Shown: piece by piece, positions 16,633 to 26,012 of the stretch
How the letters are laid out: the number at the start of each line of letters is the position of its first letter
Position numbering within the stretch: position 1 is the first letter of the stretch
Assembly: GCA_944389935.1 (NCBI GenBank)
Contig: CALXOE010000008.1
Location: 1-64,000, forward strand
DNA from: an uncultured Victivallis sp.
Lineage (GTDB): Bacteria; Verrucomicrobiota; Lentisphaeria; Victivallales; Victivallaceae
DNA length: 64,000 nucleotides
Direction: 5' to 3'
The notes under the pieces: generated by a model
Databases searched by the model: none
What the model saw: only the letters and a program-made list of their open reading frames with translations
What the model was told of the DNA's origin: nothing
Translations under genes and position numbers: made by a program

Positions 16633-17815
16633 AGTGAACCGGGCCCGCTGGAAACTTCTGGGCGGGATTTTCATTGTCATCATCCTCATTCACGTGATTG
16701 CGGTGAGCTGCATTGTCGCGAGTCATCATCCGCCTGTGGATTCTGCGGCAGCGGCTTCTTCGGAGGAGTCGTCCCGGGAAGTTGCCTCGAAAGAGCCGGA
16801 AAAGGCTCCGGAGGAAGAGAAGAAATCCGGCGGCTTCTGGTCATGGCTCTTCGGTGGCGGGGGTGAGGAGGAGAGTGCCTCGGCCGCGCAATCCGGCGGC
16901 TCCCGGCAGGCGGCCGTGCAGAAACGCGACTGGCGTTACAAGAAGCCTTCGACTGATCCGCAGTTCGGCACGCCGTTCCATTTCGAGTATGCGAAGCGCG
17001 GGGATTTCTCTGCGCGGGAGATTCCCGGCAGCAGCGGTGCGAAGAGCGGAATCATGATCGACCTTTCGACCCGCAATGTGCTTTGGGAGAAGAATTCGAC
17101 GAAACCGGTGCCGATCGCGTCGATGGTCAAGATGATGACGCTCTACACCGCGTTCGAGGAGCTCGAGGAAAATCCGAAATTTTCGCTCGATTCCCCCGTG
17201 AAGATTTCGCCGGAGGTTTTGAAAGTGCCGCGCACCGGGATCATCTGGCTCGACCCGCGCGAGACCTTTCCGCTGTCGGATCTGATGAAAGCCGCCGCGA
17301 TCAAGAGCGCAAACGACGCCGCCGTTCAGATTGCGATGTTTCTCGGCGACGGCAGCCAGGAGGCATTTGTCGCGAAGATGAATGCGAAAGCGCTTGAACT
17401 CGGGATGACCAGCAGCAATTTCGTGAGTGCCTGCGGGTTGCCGGACCGGAAGAAAGGCAATTCGGTCAGCACCGCGCAGGATCTGATGATCCTCGCCGAA
17501 CATCTGCTGCAGTACCCCCAGTACCTTGAGTGGAGTTCGACCCGGCTCGATTACATTCGGGAAGGCAAAAAACGCACGATGCTGAATACGACGAACCGTC
17601 TGGTGAATGCCCGTTATCCGGGAGTGGACGGACTAAAAACCGGATATACGGACGATGCCGGTTACTGTTTGACATTCAGTGTGTTGCGCAACGGGCGCCG
17701 GATCATCGGCTGCGTGACCGGGTTTGACTCCGCATCGAAAGGGCGTGATTCTTTCTGCCAGAAGCTGATCGAGTGGGGCTACAAACGGGCGGCCGAGCTC
17801 GAACAGAAGAAATAG
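16625..17815 (+). CDS. D-alanyl-D-alanine carboxypeptidase (class A, S11 family)
   Basis: 396 residues. An N-terminal membrane anchor (about residues 11-31) is followed by a Ser/Glu/Lys-rich linker to about 90 with a Gly-rich patch (FWSWLFGGGG). The serine penicillin-binding domain carries S166-x-x-K169 (SMVK), S228-A-N230 and K338-T-G340. It trims the terminal D-Ala from peptidoglycan stem peptides outside the inner membrane. The start codon lies inside the leuA 3' end (8-nt overlap) with GGGGGAGGGA just before it. A strong terminator follows, ending the larB-leuA-dacA unit. Confidence 0.93.
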   Translation: MNEVNRARWKLLGGIFIVIILIHVIAVSCIVASHHPPVDSAAAASSEESSREVASKEPEKAPEEEKKSGGFWSWLFGGGGEEESASAAQSGGSRQAAVQKRDWRYKKPSTDPQFGTPFHFEYAKRGDFSAREIPGSSGAKSGIMIDLSTRNVLWEKNSTKPVPIASMVKMMTLYTAFEELEENPKFSLDSPVKISPEVLKVPRTGIIWLDPRETFPLSDLMKAAAIKSANDAAVQIAMFLGDGSQEAFVAKMNAKALELGMTSSNFVSACGLPDRKKGNSVSTAQDLMILAEHLLQYPQYLEWSSTRLDYIREGKKRTMLNTTNRLVNARYPGVDGLKTGYTDDAGYCLTFSVLRNGRRIIGCVTGFDSASKGRDSFCQKLIEWGYKRAAELEQKK

Positions 17816-17828
17816 CGCGGTGGAATGT

Positions 17829-17863
17829 CGGGGCGGGAAGAGCGGTTTCCCGCCCCGTTTTTT
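17829..17863 (+). terminator. Intrinsic terminator after dacA
   Basis: An 11-bp GC-rich stem (CGGGGCGGGAA with TTCCCGCCCCG) followed by six T residues. Confidence 0.9.
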
Positions 17864-18035
17864 ATTGTTCGGGCGGAAAAACACATCTGATGTTTTTCCA
17901 GAAAAGCCGATAACTGCCATGAAGCTGACCGGAGTCCGGCTCTGACATCTTTCCACGACAAAAAGGAGAACTCGACAGCTTGCAAACTTTACGAAAGCGG
18001 TATAGGGAACAAATGTTCGTAGAATTTTGGACCCT

Positions 18036-18049
18036 ACCGAGGCCTCGGT
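18036..18049. repeat. 14-bp perfect palindrome
   Basis: ACCGAGGCCTCGGT sits in a non-coding stretch between dacA and the AT-rich gene. It is flanked at a distance by GGAACAAA (18006-18013) and its inverse TTTGTTCC (18076-18083). It could be an operator or a mobile-element boundary; the sequence does not decide. Confidence 0.4.
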
Positions 18050-18149
18050 CAGTGCACCGTCAGTACGCTATTTTTTGTTCCTAAGAATAAAAGCATCCTC
18101 CACATTTTTGTTGCCGTCGGTGATGCAGGTGCAAGTTTGCAATCTGCGA

Positions 18150-18707
18150 TCATTGTTTTGGCGGTACTTTCTCTGTGCTTTCTTCTTGAGCCGAATTCTC
18201 GACTTTTTGCATAAGTTCCTGATAACGTTTCTCTTCCAACCTCTGCAATTCTGCGGCACGTTGTTCTCTAGTAGGAAATGAAAGACAAAGCCATATTGTG
18301 ATTGCACACCATAAAACATACAAAACCGTAGTTTTAATCTTGATCTTTTTATTTTTTGAAAACTGTATCCAGAATATTAAAAAACTCGGAAAATGTAAAA
18401 ATAAAATTACTGGCATATTAACGAAATAGAGAAGAATTATATACAACCACTCTGTTTCTAGTACACCTAATACAACCAATAAAATATATGCCAAGTATGT
18501 AGATCCCCCAAATATATTGCTCAAAATCAAAATTTGTGATTCTTTTACTAAAAATAATTGAAATAAAACATCAATACCAATAAAAAGCAGAACAGAATAC
18601 CAAAATCGTTTTTTTCGTGACACAATCGCCTGGTTATGCTTATCCTTACAAAAAATGATAATAAACACAAAGACGGTAATCCCCTGGAACATCACAGCCC
18701 AAACCAT
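18150..18707 (-). CDS. AT-rich small membrane protein with a charged C-terminal tail
   Basis: 185 residues from the ATG at 18707, which has AGGAGG 12 nt upstream. The frame stays open further upstream, but that part is GC-rich and unlike protein. About four hydrophobic segments (near residues 2-20, 33-52, 60-82 and 85-110) precede a C-terminal helix rich in Glu/Lys/Gln (REQRAAELQRLEEKRYQELM). I recognise no family. Composition is strongly AT-rich against 60 percent or more GC around it, so it is a likely foreign insertion (inference), like the gene at 609-1112. The two share no obvious sequence similarity. Confidence 0.55.
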   Translation of the reverse strand: MVWAVMFQGITVFVFIIIFCKDKHNQAIVSRKKRFWYSVLLFIGIDVLFQLFLVKESQILILSNIFGGSTYLAYILLVVLGVLETEWLYIILLYFVNMPVILFLHFPSFLIFWIQFSKNKKIKIKTTVLYVLWCAITIWLCLSFPTREQRAAELQRLEEKRYQELMQKVENSAQEESTEKVPPKQ

Positions 18708-19009
18708 GATAATTACAATCCTCCTGGACTTGCCTGCGAACCATGATGTGCTGCATCGCCTGTCATATACGGCAATCAATGGTTCTGCTTTCTTCGCGTC
18801 AATAAGAGTAAGATAGCATGGAGAATCCTGATTGCAAATCGGAATTCCTGGAGCATGAATCAATTTGCGGGACACAGAAAGAGGCAGGAAAGAACCTCGA
18901 CTCCGAACCCGGATCGTCGCAGCCAGCCATGATGCTGGCTGGAGTCGGGAGTGGTTTGGAAAAGGAAGAGCGCGAGAAAAAACTTCCCTTTCTCGCATCC
19001 GGACTGACA
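18708..19009. other. Non-coding stretch with two hairpins
   Basis: No supported gene. Two short inverted repeats are visible: CAGCCAGC/GCTGGCTG around 18919-18945 and GCGAGAAA/TTTCTCGC at 18972-18996. Neither has a T-run, so they are not clear terminators. The stretch separates the AT-rich island from the secA terminator. Confidence 0.4.
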
Positions 19010-19010
19010 T

Positions 19011-19048
19011 ACAAAACGTCCCGCGGCGTTGATTCACCGCGGGACGTT
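19011..19048 (-). terminator. Intrinsic terminator after secA
   Basis: A 12-bp perfect stem (AACGTCCCGCGG with CCGCGGGACGTT) and, on the minus strand, a TTTTGT tail, 26 nt beyond the secA stop. Confidence 0.85.
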
Positions 19049-19073
19049 CCATTCTGTCCGATGTTGCCGGAGC

Positions 19074-22000
19074 TTACTGCTCTTTGCCGCAGCACTTTTT
19101 GTATTTCTTGCCGCTGCCGCACGGGCAGAGATCGTTCCGGCCGATCTTGGGAGCGGCCCGGTGAACCGGCATCTGCGTCACCCCGCTCTCCTCCTCCGCT
19201 TCCGCCTCCCCCTGCGGCATCGCTTCGGGCATCATGCCAGGCAGCGGCGGCGGCAGCGTGATCGTCCCCTGACCGAATTCCGGCGAGGAGACCGTGATCG
19301 AACCGCCGTCAAACTGGCCGAACGTCTGATGAATCAACTCCTGCGGCAGCGTCGCAAGAATCTCCTCGAGCGTCGCAAGCCGCGTGACCGTCACCCGGAA
19401 CAGGTTGTTCGCCACATCGTGATAGATCTGATCCATCAGCGTCTTGAAGATCTTGTACGCCTCCTGCTTGTACTCGACCAGCGGATCTTTCTGCGCATAG
19501 ACGCGCAACGACATGCTCGAACGCAATCCGTCCATCGCATAAAGGTGCTCCTGCCAGAGCCGGTCAATCGCCTCAAGCACCGTGTGCCGTTCGAGATACT
19601 GAACCTGCTCTTCCGGCAGATCGGCGTTGCGTTCCTTGTACGCCGCCTCGATCCGGTCGACGATCTGAAGCGTCAGTTCGTCGGCGGAGTGAAGCCGCCC
19701 GTCCGCGCCGATCCCCGCAGTCAGCTCCTCCTCCTTGAATGAGAGCGGGAACGTCGTGTTCAGGTAGTTCACAAGCGCTTTCCTGTCGAACGCATTGCTC
19801 TTGTCCGAGGTTTCAGAAGCGGGTCTGGCCGCGATCATCTGAATCTCATTTTCAACAACCTGCTCGATAATGCCGAACAGCACGTCGTGCGGATCCTCCG
19901 AAAGCAACGCCTGCTTGCGCAAGCCGTAGATGATCTCACGCTGCTTGTTCATCACATCGTCGAAGTCGAGCGTCCGTTTACGGATCGCGAAGTGCTGCTG
20001 CTCGACACGCCGCTGGGCGGTCTCAATCGACTTCGTCAGCCACGGATGCTGCAATTCGTCCCCTTCTTCGAGCCCGAACCGCTCGAAAATCTTCACGATC
20101 CGGTCGGAGCCGAAGAGACGCATGAGGTTGTCCTCGAGCGAGACGTAGAACTTCGACGATCCCGGGTCTCCCTGGCGCGAGCAGCGCCCGCGCAGCTGAC
20201 GGTCGATGCGCCGCGAGTCGTGACGCGAACTGCCGATCACATGGAGTCCGCCGAGTTCCGCCACACCGGGCCCGAGCTTGATGTCGGTACCGCGTCCAGC
20301 CATGTTCGTTGCGACCGTCACCGCTCCGACCTGCCCCGCGCGCGCCACGATTTCGGCTTCACGCTGGTGATTCTTTGCGTTCAGGACATTGTGCGGAATA
20401 TTCCGCATTTTAAGCATGCGCGAGAGAATTTCCGAATCCTCAACCGAGATCGTGCCTAACAGTACCGGCTGCCCCTTTTCGTGACGTTCGATCACATCTT
20501 TCAGAATCGCGTTGTACTTCTCGCGTTTCGTCTTGAAAATCGAGTCGTTCTCATCCTTGCGGATGCAGGGACGGTTCGTCGGAACCACGATCACGTCAAG
20601 CTTGTAGATCTGATGAAACTCGTTTGCCTCAGTTTCCGCCGTACCGGTCATGCCGGCGAGTTTCTCGTACATGCGGAAGTAATTCTGGATCGTGATCGTC
20701 GCCATGGTCTGGGTTTCCTGCTCAATCGGAACCCGCTCTTTCGCCTCGAGCGCCTGGTGCAGACCGTCCGAGAAACGGCGGCCCGGCATGATGCGCCCCG
20801 TGTGTTCGTCGACGATCAGAACCTTGTTCTCCTGAACGACGTAGTTCACGTCTTTCTCGAAAAGGCAGTAGGCTTTCAACAGCTGCGAAAGGTCGTGCAA
20901 CCGCTCGCTCTTGGCGGCGAATTCACTCTGAAACGCCTCGCGTTTCGCGGTTTTCTCCGCTTCCGTGAGAGCTTCGTCCCGGTCGATCGCCGCAAGTTCG
21001 CTCAACAGATCCGGCACGATGAACGCATTCGGATCGTTCGGGGAGATCGCCTTGCGCCCCTTGTCGGTCAGATCGGCCTCATGAGTCTTCTCATCCATCG
21101 AGAAGTAGAGTTCGCCCTGAACCTCCTGCAGCAGTCCGCGGTTCGAGTCGCTGCGCACGCGCGTTTCGAGCTTTTCCAGCTCTTTCAGAATCGCACCGTC
21201 CTCGAGCACGTGCAGCAGTTGTTTGTGAGTCGGCATGCCGAATTTCACCTGCAGCAGTTTCACGAGCGCGTTTTCCCGGTCTTCCGCGGAGAGATTCTCC
21301 TGGGAAAGCGCGGCGCGAGCCTCGCGCACGAGCCGCGAACAGAGCATGTTCTGCTTGTTGTAGAGGTCCGAAACCAGCGGCTGCAACTCATCGAACTGGT
21401 GGGTCGACATCGGCACCGGGCCGGAGATGATCAGCGGCGTACGCGCTTCGTCGATGAGAATGCTGTCGATCTCGTCGATGATCGCAAAGTAATGGTCCCG
21501 CTGCACAAGCTGGGCGGCTTCATTGGCCATGCCCATGTCACGCAGGTAGTCGAATCCGAATTCGCTGTTTGTGCCGTAGGTGATGTCGCAGGCGTACTGC
21601 TCGCGGCGGACATGCGGCGGCTGCTGATTCTGGAGACATCCGCAACTGATCCCGAGGAAGTTGTAGATGTTGCCCATCCAGTTGGAGTCGCGCAGCGCAA
21701 GATAGTCGTTCACGGTGACGAGCTGGCAGTTCTTCCCGGTCAGCGCGTTCAGGTAAAGCGGCATGGTCGCGACGAGAGTTTTGCCTTCGCCGGTGGCCAT
21801 TTCGGCGATGTTGCCGCGGTGCAGCGCGATGCCGCCGAGGATCTGCACGTCGAACGGAACCATGTCCCAGACCATCTTCTGACCGCAGACTTCGATCTCC
21901 TTGCCGACCAGACGGCGGCAGGCGTTCTTGACGGCGGCGAACGCTTCGCACATGATATCGTCGAGCGTCTCCCCGTTGGCCAGCCGCGCCTTGAATTCGT

Positions 22001-22142
22001 CGGTCTTGGCGCGGAGTTCCTCGTCAGTGAGCTTCTGGTATTCGACTTCGATCGCGTTGATCTTGCGGACGAGCGGCGCCATCCGTTTGAGGTCGCGTTT
22101 CGATTTGGTGCCGAAAACGGCTTTCAGGATGGAAGTCAGCAT
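19074..22142 (-). CDS. secA: Preprotein translocase ATPase SecA
   Basis: 1022 residues. It starts [20 protein letters not shown] and has Walker A in [16 protein letters not shown], the DEAD-type motif [15 protein letters not shown], the [13 protein letters not shown] motif near the helicase end and a C-terminal zinc site ([14 protein letters not shown]). SecA drives Sec-dependent export through SecYEG. The length is about 120 residues above the E. coli protein. The excess lies mostly between about residues 275 and 425, an acidic helical insert also seen in Bacteroidota-type SecA (established for that group, inferred here). It starts one base after the pyrE stop, so the two are co-transcribed leftward. 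Confidence 0.97.
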   Translation of the reverse strand: MLTSILKAVFGTKSKRDLKRMAPLVRKINAIEVEYQKLTDEELRAKTDEFKARLANGETLDDIMCEAFAAVKNACRRLVGKEIEVCGQKMVWDMVPFDVQILGGIALHRGNIAEMATGEGKTLVATMPLYLNALTGKNCQLVTVNDYLALRDSNWMGNIYNFLGISCGCLQNQQPPHVRREQYACDITYGTNSEFGFDYLRDMGMANEAAQLVQRDHYFAIIDEIDSILIDEARTPLIISGPVPMSTHQFDELQPLVSDLYNKQNMLCSRLVREARAALSQENLSAEDRENALVKLLQVKFGMPTHKQLLHVLEDGAILKELEKLETRVRSDSNRGLLQEVQGELYFSMDEKTHEADLTDKGRKAISPNDPNAFIVPDLLSELAAIDRDEALTEAEKTAKREAFQSEFAAKSERLHDLSQLLKAYCLFEKDVNYVVQENKVLIVDEHTGRIMPGRRFSDGLHQALEAKERVPIEQETQTMATITIQNYFRMYEKLAGMTGTAETEANEFHQIYKLDVIVVPTNRPCIRKDENDSIFKTKREKYNAILKDVIERHEKGQPVLLGTISVEDSEILSRMLKMRNIPHNVLNAKNHQREAEIVARAGQVGAVTVATNMAGRGTDIKLGPGVAELGGLHVIGSSRHDSRRIDRQLRGRCSRQGDPGSSKFYVSLEDNLMRLFGSDRIVKIFERFGLEEGDELQHPWLTKSIETAQRRVEQQHFAIRKRTLDFDDVMNKQREIIYGLRKQALLSEDPHDVLFGIIEQVVENEIQMIAARPASETSDKSNAFDRKALVNYLNTTFPLSFKEEELTAGIGADGRLHSADELTLQIVDRIEAAYKERNADLPEEQVQYLERHTVLEAIDRLWQEHLYAMDGLRSSMSLRVYAQKDPLVEYKQEAYKIFKTLMDQIYHDVANNLFRVTVTRLATLEEILATLPQELIHQTFGQFDGGSITVSSPEFGQGTITLPPPLPGMMPEAMPQGEAEAEEESGVTQMPVHRAAPKIGRNDLCPCGSGKKYKKCCGKEQ

Positions 22143-22143
22143 C

Positions 22144-22710
22144 TTATTTCGACCCCGGCCGATCGATCGGCATGTTGGTTTTGCACAGCGGGCACTCGGC
22201 CGGATCGAACGTCGGCAGCGAAAGTTTCAGCGCACTCTTGAAAGGAACGTCGAACTTCGCATCCCCACCGGAACGGTCGACGATGACCGCGATCCCGACC
22301 ACATCGCCGCCGAGCCCCCGAACGAGATCGACGGTCTGCTGAACCCGGCCGCCTTTCGTGACCACATCTTCCGCAACGAGCACTTTTTCACCCGGCTTGA
22401 TCGTGAATCCGCGTTTCAGCACGAGCTGCCCATCCTCCTTGTCCGCGAAGATCGCACGCACACCGAGCGCCCGCGCGATCTCCTGCCCGACAATGAGTCC
22501 GCCGACCGCGGGGGAGATGACCGTTTCGATCTTTTCGCCCCGGAACTGATCCGCGAGATAGCGGCAGACCGTTTCAGCCTTGTCCGGATACTGGAGCAGC
22601 AGCGCGGCCTGGAAGAAACGGTTGCTGTGCAATCCGCTGCGAAGCTGGAAGTGACCGGTGAGAAGTGCGCCGGAATCTTCCAGAATCTTGATGATTTCCT
22701 GTTCTGTCAT
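22144..22710 (-). CDS. pyrE: Orotate phosphoribosyltransferase
   Basis: 188 residues. The PRPP-binding loop appears as [17 protein letters not shown] near residue 105, preceded by [16 protein letters not shown] and followed by a C-terminal extension with two cysteines (ECPLCKTN), as in the thermophile/PVC-type PyrE forms. It converts orotate and PRPP to OMP in pyrimidine synthesis. The start at 22710 is chosen because AGAGGGA lies 8 nt before it and upstream in-frame residues look non-coding. secA follows after a single base. Confidence 0.92.
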   Translation of the reverse strand: MTEQEIIKILEDSGALLTGHFQLRSGLHSNRFFQAALLLQYPDKAETVCRYLADQFRGEKIETVISPAVGGLIVGQEIARALGVRAIFADKEDGQLVLKRGFTIKPGEKVLVAEDVVTKGGRVQQTVDLVRGLGGDVVGIAVIVDRSGGDAKFDVPFKSALKLSLPTFDPAECPLCKTNMPIDRPGSK

Positions 22711-22761
22711 GTTGAAAGTTCCCTCTGTTATCTTTAAAAACCGACAAACTCTTCCATATTC

Positions 22762-22787
22762 AAAAGCCGCACATTCCCGCGTGCGGC
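22762..22787 (-). terminator. Short terminator-like hairpin between the zinc-ribbon gene and pyrE
   Basis: GCCGCAC and GTGCGGC pair across an 8-nt loop, followed on the minus strand by TTTTGAAT. The stem is only 7 bp. Confidence 0.5.
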
Positions 22788-22902
22788 GCCGTTGCAAAAA
22801 CAAACGCCGGCTCCAGAACCGCCGGGATCAACCCCCCCCGCCCGGAACTGCCGGCGCCCGGCGGCGCAAGTCCGCCCGCCCTCTCCTTGAAAGTGCTATT
22901 CT

Positions 22903-23295
22903 TCAGCGGAACGTATCCGGAGAAGCCGGTTCGACCCAGAGATGGAAATCCACTTTCCGATCGCCGACTTCAAGCGTAATCAAAGTGTTGAGACGTGTCA
23001 GCAGAAGCGCATACGGAATTCTCACTTCTCCTCCCGCGACGTTGACCGACACGTTGCTGTCACCGAGAATATCTTCCGCCTTGCGGATGGCAACCATGAG
23101 TTCGAGCATGCGTTCGAGTTTATCCCTGAGCCCCGCATCGAACGCATAGGGATGATGGCATTTCGGGCAGACCGCCTGGAAATCCCGATTGACGATGTCC
23201 GCAAGGTTGAATTTGACAACGCCGTCGCAATCCGGTGCGAAACAGTGAAAATCGATCTGCGCCTTGGCGCCGAGCTGGCTGGCCGGTTTGGTCAT
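22903..23295 (-). CDS. Small zinc-ribbon protein of unknown function
   Basis: 130 residues. The N-terminal third contains a probable zinc-binding knuckle pair, HCFAPDCDG and then VCPKCHHPYAFD. The rest (DKLERMLELMVAIRKAEDIL, then VRIPYALLLTRLNTLITLEV) looks like helices plus a short beta region. The start at 23295 has AGGAG 9 nt upstream; residues before it in frame look random. It lies 28 nt downstream of the EIIA-like gene in one leftward unit. No known family name; possibly a regulator or partner of the upstream protein, by position only. Confidence 0.7.
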   Translation of the reverse strand: MTKPASQLGAKAQIDFHCFAPDCDGVVKFNLADIVNRDFQAVCPKCHHPYAFDAGLRDKLERMLELMVAIRKAEDILGDSNVSVNVAGGEVRIPYALLLTRLNTLITLEVGDRKVDFHLWVEPASPDTFR

Positions 23296-23323
23296 TTCTC
23301 GAAACTCCTCCCGAAATTCGGAT

Positions 23324-23788
23324 TTACTTCGCGTCGTCGCGGTGAATGAGGTCGAGGATCTGCGCCGGATTTCCGGCCGCGTCAATCAGCTCCTGGATCA
23401 GCGAGGAGTTGCGCAGTTTCCGGGAAATGCTCCCGAGAAGCTGCAGGTAAGCCTCCTGATTCTCGTCCGGCGCGACCGTGAACACCACCACGCGAACCGG
23501 CTGATCATCCTGGCTCTGGTAATCCTCGATCGGATTTTCACAGACACCGACGATCACATACGGATGGTTGATGTCATTGACCCGGATGTGCGGCAGTGCG
23601 AGCATCCCGCCCACGCCCGTGGTCATCATCTGCTCCCGTTTCCAGGTCAGACGGAAAATCACGTCCCGGTTCAGTTTGGTCAGATCCGCGGCGCGGGTAA
23701 TCAGCTGGTCCATCACCTCGAGCTTATTCCGGCCGTCAAGGGACATCACTGAATCCTTGGTCACGTACTGAGTGAAATCATACTTCAT
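23324..23788 (-). CDS. PTS EIIA-like (PtsN / fructose-type) protein
   Basis: 154 residues of the PTS EIIA type-2 fold. The phosphorylatable His is visible in GVGGMLALPHIRV near residue 66, after TWKREQMMTTG, as in nitrogen-PTS EIIA proteins. The C-terminal part (QEAYLQLLGSISRKLRN) also fits. In PtsN proteins phosphorylation relays metabolic state to potassium and stress functions, usually with rpoN nearby. No rpoN, HPr or EI gene is in this window, so the regulatory target is unknown. It is the first gene of a two-gene leftward unit with the zinc-ribbon gene. Confidence 0.85.
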   Translation of the reverse strand: MKYDFTQYVTKDSVMSLDGRNKLEVMDQLITRAADLTKLNRDVIFRLTWKREQMMTTGVGGMLALPHIRVNDINHPYVIVGVCENPIEDYQSQDDQPVRVVVFTVAPDENQEAYLQLLGSISRKLRNSSLIQELIDAAGNPAQILDLIHRDDAK

Positions 23789-23900
23789 TTTTTATCTCCG
23801 TAAACACACTTGCGGCCGATCCTGCCCCGGCCCCGGGACAAGGCTTCCGTTTCGCGCGGCCGACATTCCTTACCCGAATTCAAACGTCAATTTTTCCTTT

Positions 23901-23929
23901 AAGATATCCCCCCGTTTTCAATTTTGCAA
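23901..23929 (-). promoter_or_regulatory. Probable promoter for the ptsN-like gene
   Basis: Minus strand TTGCAA (23924-23929) - 17 nt - TATCTT (23901-23906), giving a leader of roughly 105 nt. Confidence 0.45.
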
Positions 23930-23978
23930 CACGGTTTTGAACTTTTTCCATACGAAATACGCTATTTTTTATGAAACC

Positions 23979-26012
23979 TCAGGAGGATTCTTCCGGAATC
24001 CTTCCGACGGCATTGAATCGCAGAATCAACAGCGTGATATCATCCGCCTGTTCGGCGCCGCCGGCGAACTGGTCGACCGTGCGCAGAAGATCCTCTCCGA
24101 GCGCCGCTGCCGAGGTGGCCGGACGGGTCGCGATCAGCCGCCGCAGCGTCTCGACTCCGAAGAGTTCGTTCGACCGGTTGGCTGCCTCCGTCACGCCATC
24201 CGTGTAGAGCACGACGCAGTCGCCCGCCTCGAGCCGGATGCTGTCGGAACTGTATTTCGCGTCCGGCACGACTCCGAGTGCCGGGCCGTGCCGGCTGGTC
24301 AACAGCCCGGTCTGCCCGTCCCGCCGCCGCAGGCACGGCGGATTGTGTCCCGCATTCGTGTATTGAAACACCCCCGAACGCAGGTCGAGGATGCCGAGAA
24401 AATAGGTGACGAACATCAATGTCTCATTGTTTCGGCTCAGAAGTTCGTTGATCCGGGTGACGAGCGCTCCGGGATCCTGGATTTTTTCGGCCTCGCCGCG
24501 CTGCAGCGTCTGGATCACCGCCATGAAGAGCGCAGCCGGAATCCCCTTGCCCGATACGTCCCCGACGATGAAGCAGTAACGACTGCCTCCGATCGGAAAG
24601 AAGTCGTACAGATCTCCGCCGACCTGCCGGGCCGGCCGCAGCGAGGCGTACAGCGAAAACTCCTCTGTGTCGGGCAGCGGCGGAACCATTTTCGGCAGAA
24701 TTCCGAGCTGAATCTGCCGGGCGACTTCGAGTTCGCTCTCGATGCGCAGGCGGGCTTCCGTCGTGGTTTTCAACTCTTCGACATAGGCCTTGAGGGCCTC
24801 CTGCATCGAGCGGAATGCGCGCGTGAGTCGCCCGACCTGGTCGAGCCCTTTCGGTGCGGGCAGCGGAGTGTCGAAATCTCCCTCGCCGATCGACTGCGCC
24901 GCATCGGTGAGCTCCTCGAGCGGTCGCGATATGCGCCGCACAAGCATGCCGACCGAAAACAGGCAGAGCAGCACCCCCGCCGCGGCGAACGGAATGACCC
25001 GGCGCGTGAGTTCATGGAGCGGCGCGAGCAGCTTCGCTTCCGGATAGGCGACTCCGAGGCTCCAGCCCGGGGCGGCGACCGGCGCGTAAAAGATCCGCTC
25101 CATCCCCTCCTGCCGGTTGAAGACTCTCCCCCGCGTCCAGCCGGTTTTGCCTGCGAGCATGGCGTGACCGATCATGCGGAGTTTTTCGGAGGCGTCCCGG
25201 GAGGGGAAGAGTTTCCGCTTGAGCAGATCCGCGTAGCTGAAAACCGTCGAATCGATGATGAGCGGCGCCTCCTGTCGAAGTTCTTCCGTTTCAAACGGAT
25301 GCGTTTTGTTCTCCGGAAACGCGACGAAGCGGCCGAACCGCGAGAGCAGAAACTCCTGCCCGTATCCGTAAACGTCCGCTCCCGCCGCGAGGGTGCCGAG
25401 TCCTTCGAGCGAGAGATCGAAGCCGACGACCCCGATGAACTTTCCGGCTGCGTTCCGGATCGGTTGGGAGCGTGTGCTCATCTCGGTCCCGGTGAACGAG
25501 TCGAGATAGGGTTCGGTCCAGACTGCGTGATTGAGGAGTTGCGGAATCGTGAACCAGTCGAATTTGAAGTAGCGGTATTCGTTCCCTCCGATCTGGTTGA
25601 CCGCGATTTCGCCGTTTTTGTCCACATAACCGTAGAGCATGAAGTATTCCCGGTCCGGGTCGCCGCCAAAGGGAACGTAGGCGACGCTGATTCCGCAGAG
25701 TGACGGCACCGTCTCCCGCAGTTGCGCGAGCGTCTCCCGGATCATCCGCTTTTGCGCTTCCAGACCGGGCTGGTTGACTTCGAGCGCGAGCGCGAGCTCC
25801 CGGGCGGCGGTTTCGATCGGCGGGAATGCGCTGTTGATCCGTTCTGCCGTGAGGTTCACCGCTGCCGTTGCGGTCAATCCGACCTCTTTGCTCAAAATCG
25901 CGTAGGTGCGCAGATAGACGAATCCGCCGATGCCGCCCCCCGCCGTCAGCAGAAACAGCAGCAGGACCGCATTGATCCGGGTTGAAAAACTCCAGTCGCG
26001 GAAGCGTTTCAT
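23979..26012 (-). CDS. Membrane receptor with HAMP and SpoIIE/RsbU-type PP2C phosphatase
   Basis: 677 residues. A transmembrane helix near 13-33 is followed by a large extracytoplasmic sensor of dCache type to about 335 (QPIRNAAGKFIGVVGFDLSL). A second helix lies near 343-363 and a HAMP region to about 420. A coiled linker (ELEVARQIQLGILP) leads to a PP2C/SpoIIE domain with RQVGGDLYDFF, GDVSGKGIPAALFM, NAGHNPPCL, YTDGVTEA and DDITLLIL. Such phosphatases dephosphorylate STAS anti-anti-sigma proteins in partner-switching. No STAS or anti-sigma gene is adjacent. Its start overlaps the binding-protein stop by four bases, suggesting coupled synthesis and a functional pair. Confidence 0.92.
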   Translation of the reverse strand: MKRFRDWSFSTRINAVLLLFLLTAGGGIGGFVYLRTYAILSKEVGLTATAAVNLTAERINSAFPPIETAARELALALEVNQPGLEAQKRMIRETLAQLRETVPSLCGISVAYVPFGGDPDREYFMLYGYVDKNGEIAVNQIGGNEYRYFKFDWFTIPQLLNHAVWTEPYLDSFTGTEMSTRSQPIRNAAGKFIGVVGFDLSLEGLGTLAAGADVYGYGQEFLLSRFGRFVAFPENKTHPFETEELRQEAPLIIDSTVFSYADLLKRKLFPSRDASEKLRMIGHAMLAGKTGWTRGRVFNRQEGMERIFYAPVAAPGWSLGVAYPEAKLLAPLHELTRRVIPFAAAGVLLCLFSVGMLVRRISRPLEELTDAAQSIGEGDFDTPLPAPKGLDQVGRLTRAFRSMQEALKAYVEELKTTTEARLRIESELEVARQIQLGILPKMVPPLPDTEEFSLYASLRPARQVGGDLYDFFPIGGSRYCFIVGDVSGKGIPAALFMAVIQTLQRGEAEKIQDPGALVTRINELLSRNNETLMFVTYFLGILDLRSGVFQYTNAGHNPPCLRRRDGQTGLLTSRHGPALGVVPDAKYSSDSIRLEAGDCVVLYTDGVTEAANRSNELFGVETLRRLIATRPATSAAALGEDLLRTVDQFAGGAEQADDITLLILRFNAVGRIPEESS

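Noticed and set aside
14872..16689. 605-codon minus-strand frame opposite leuA
   Set aside because: Antisense shadow of LeuA for the same reason.
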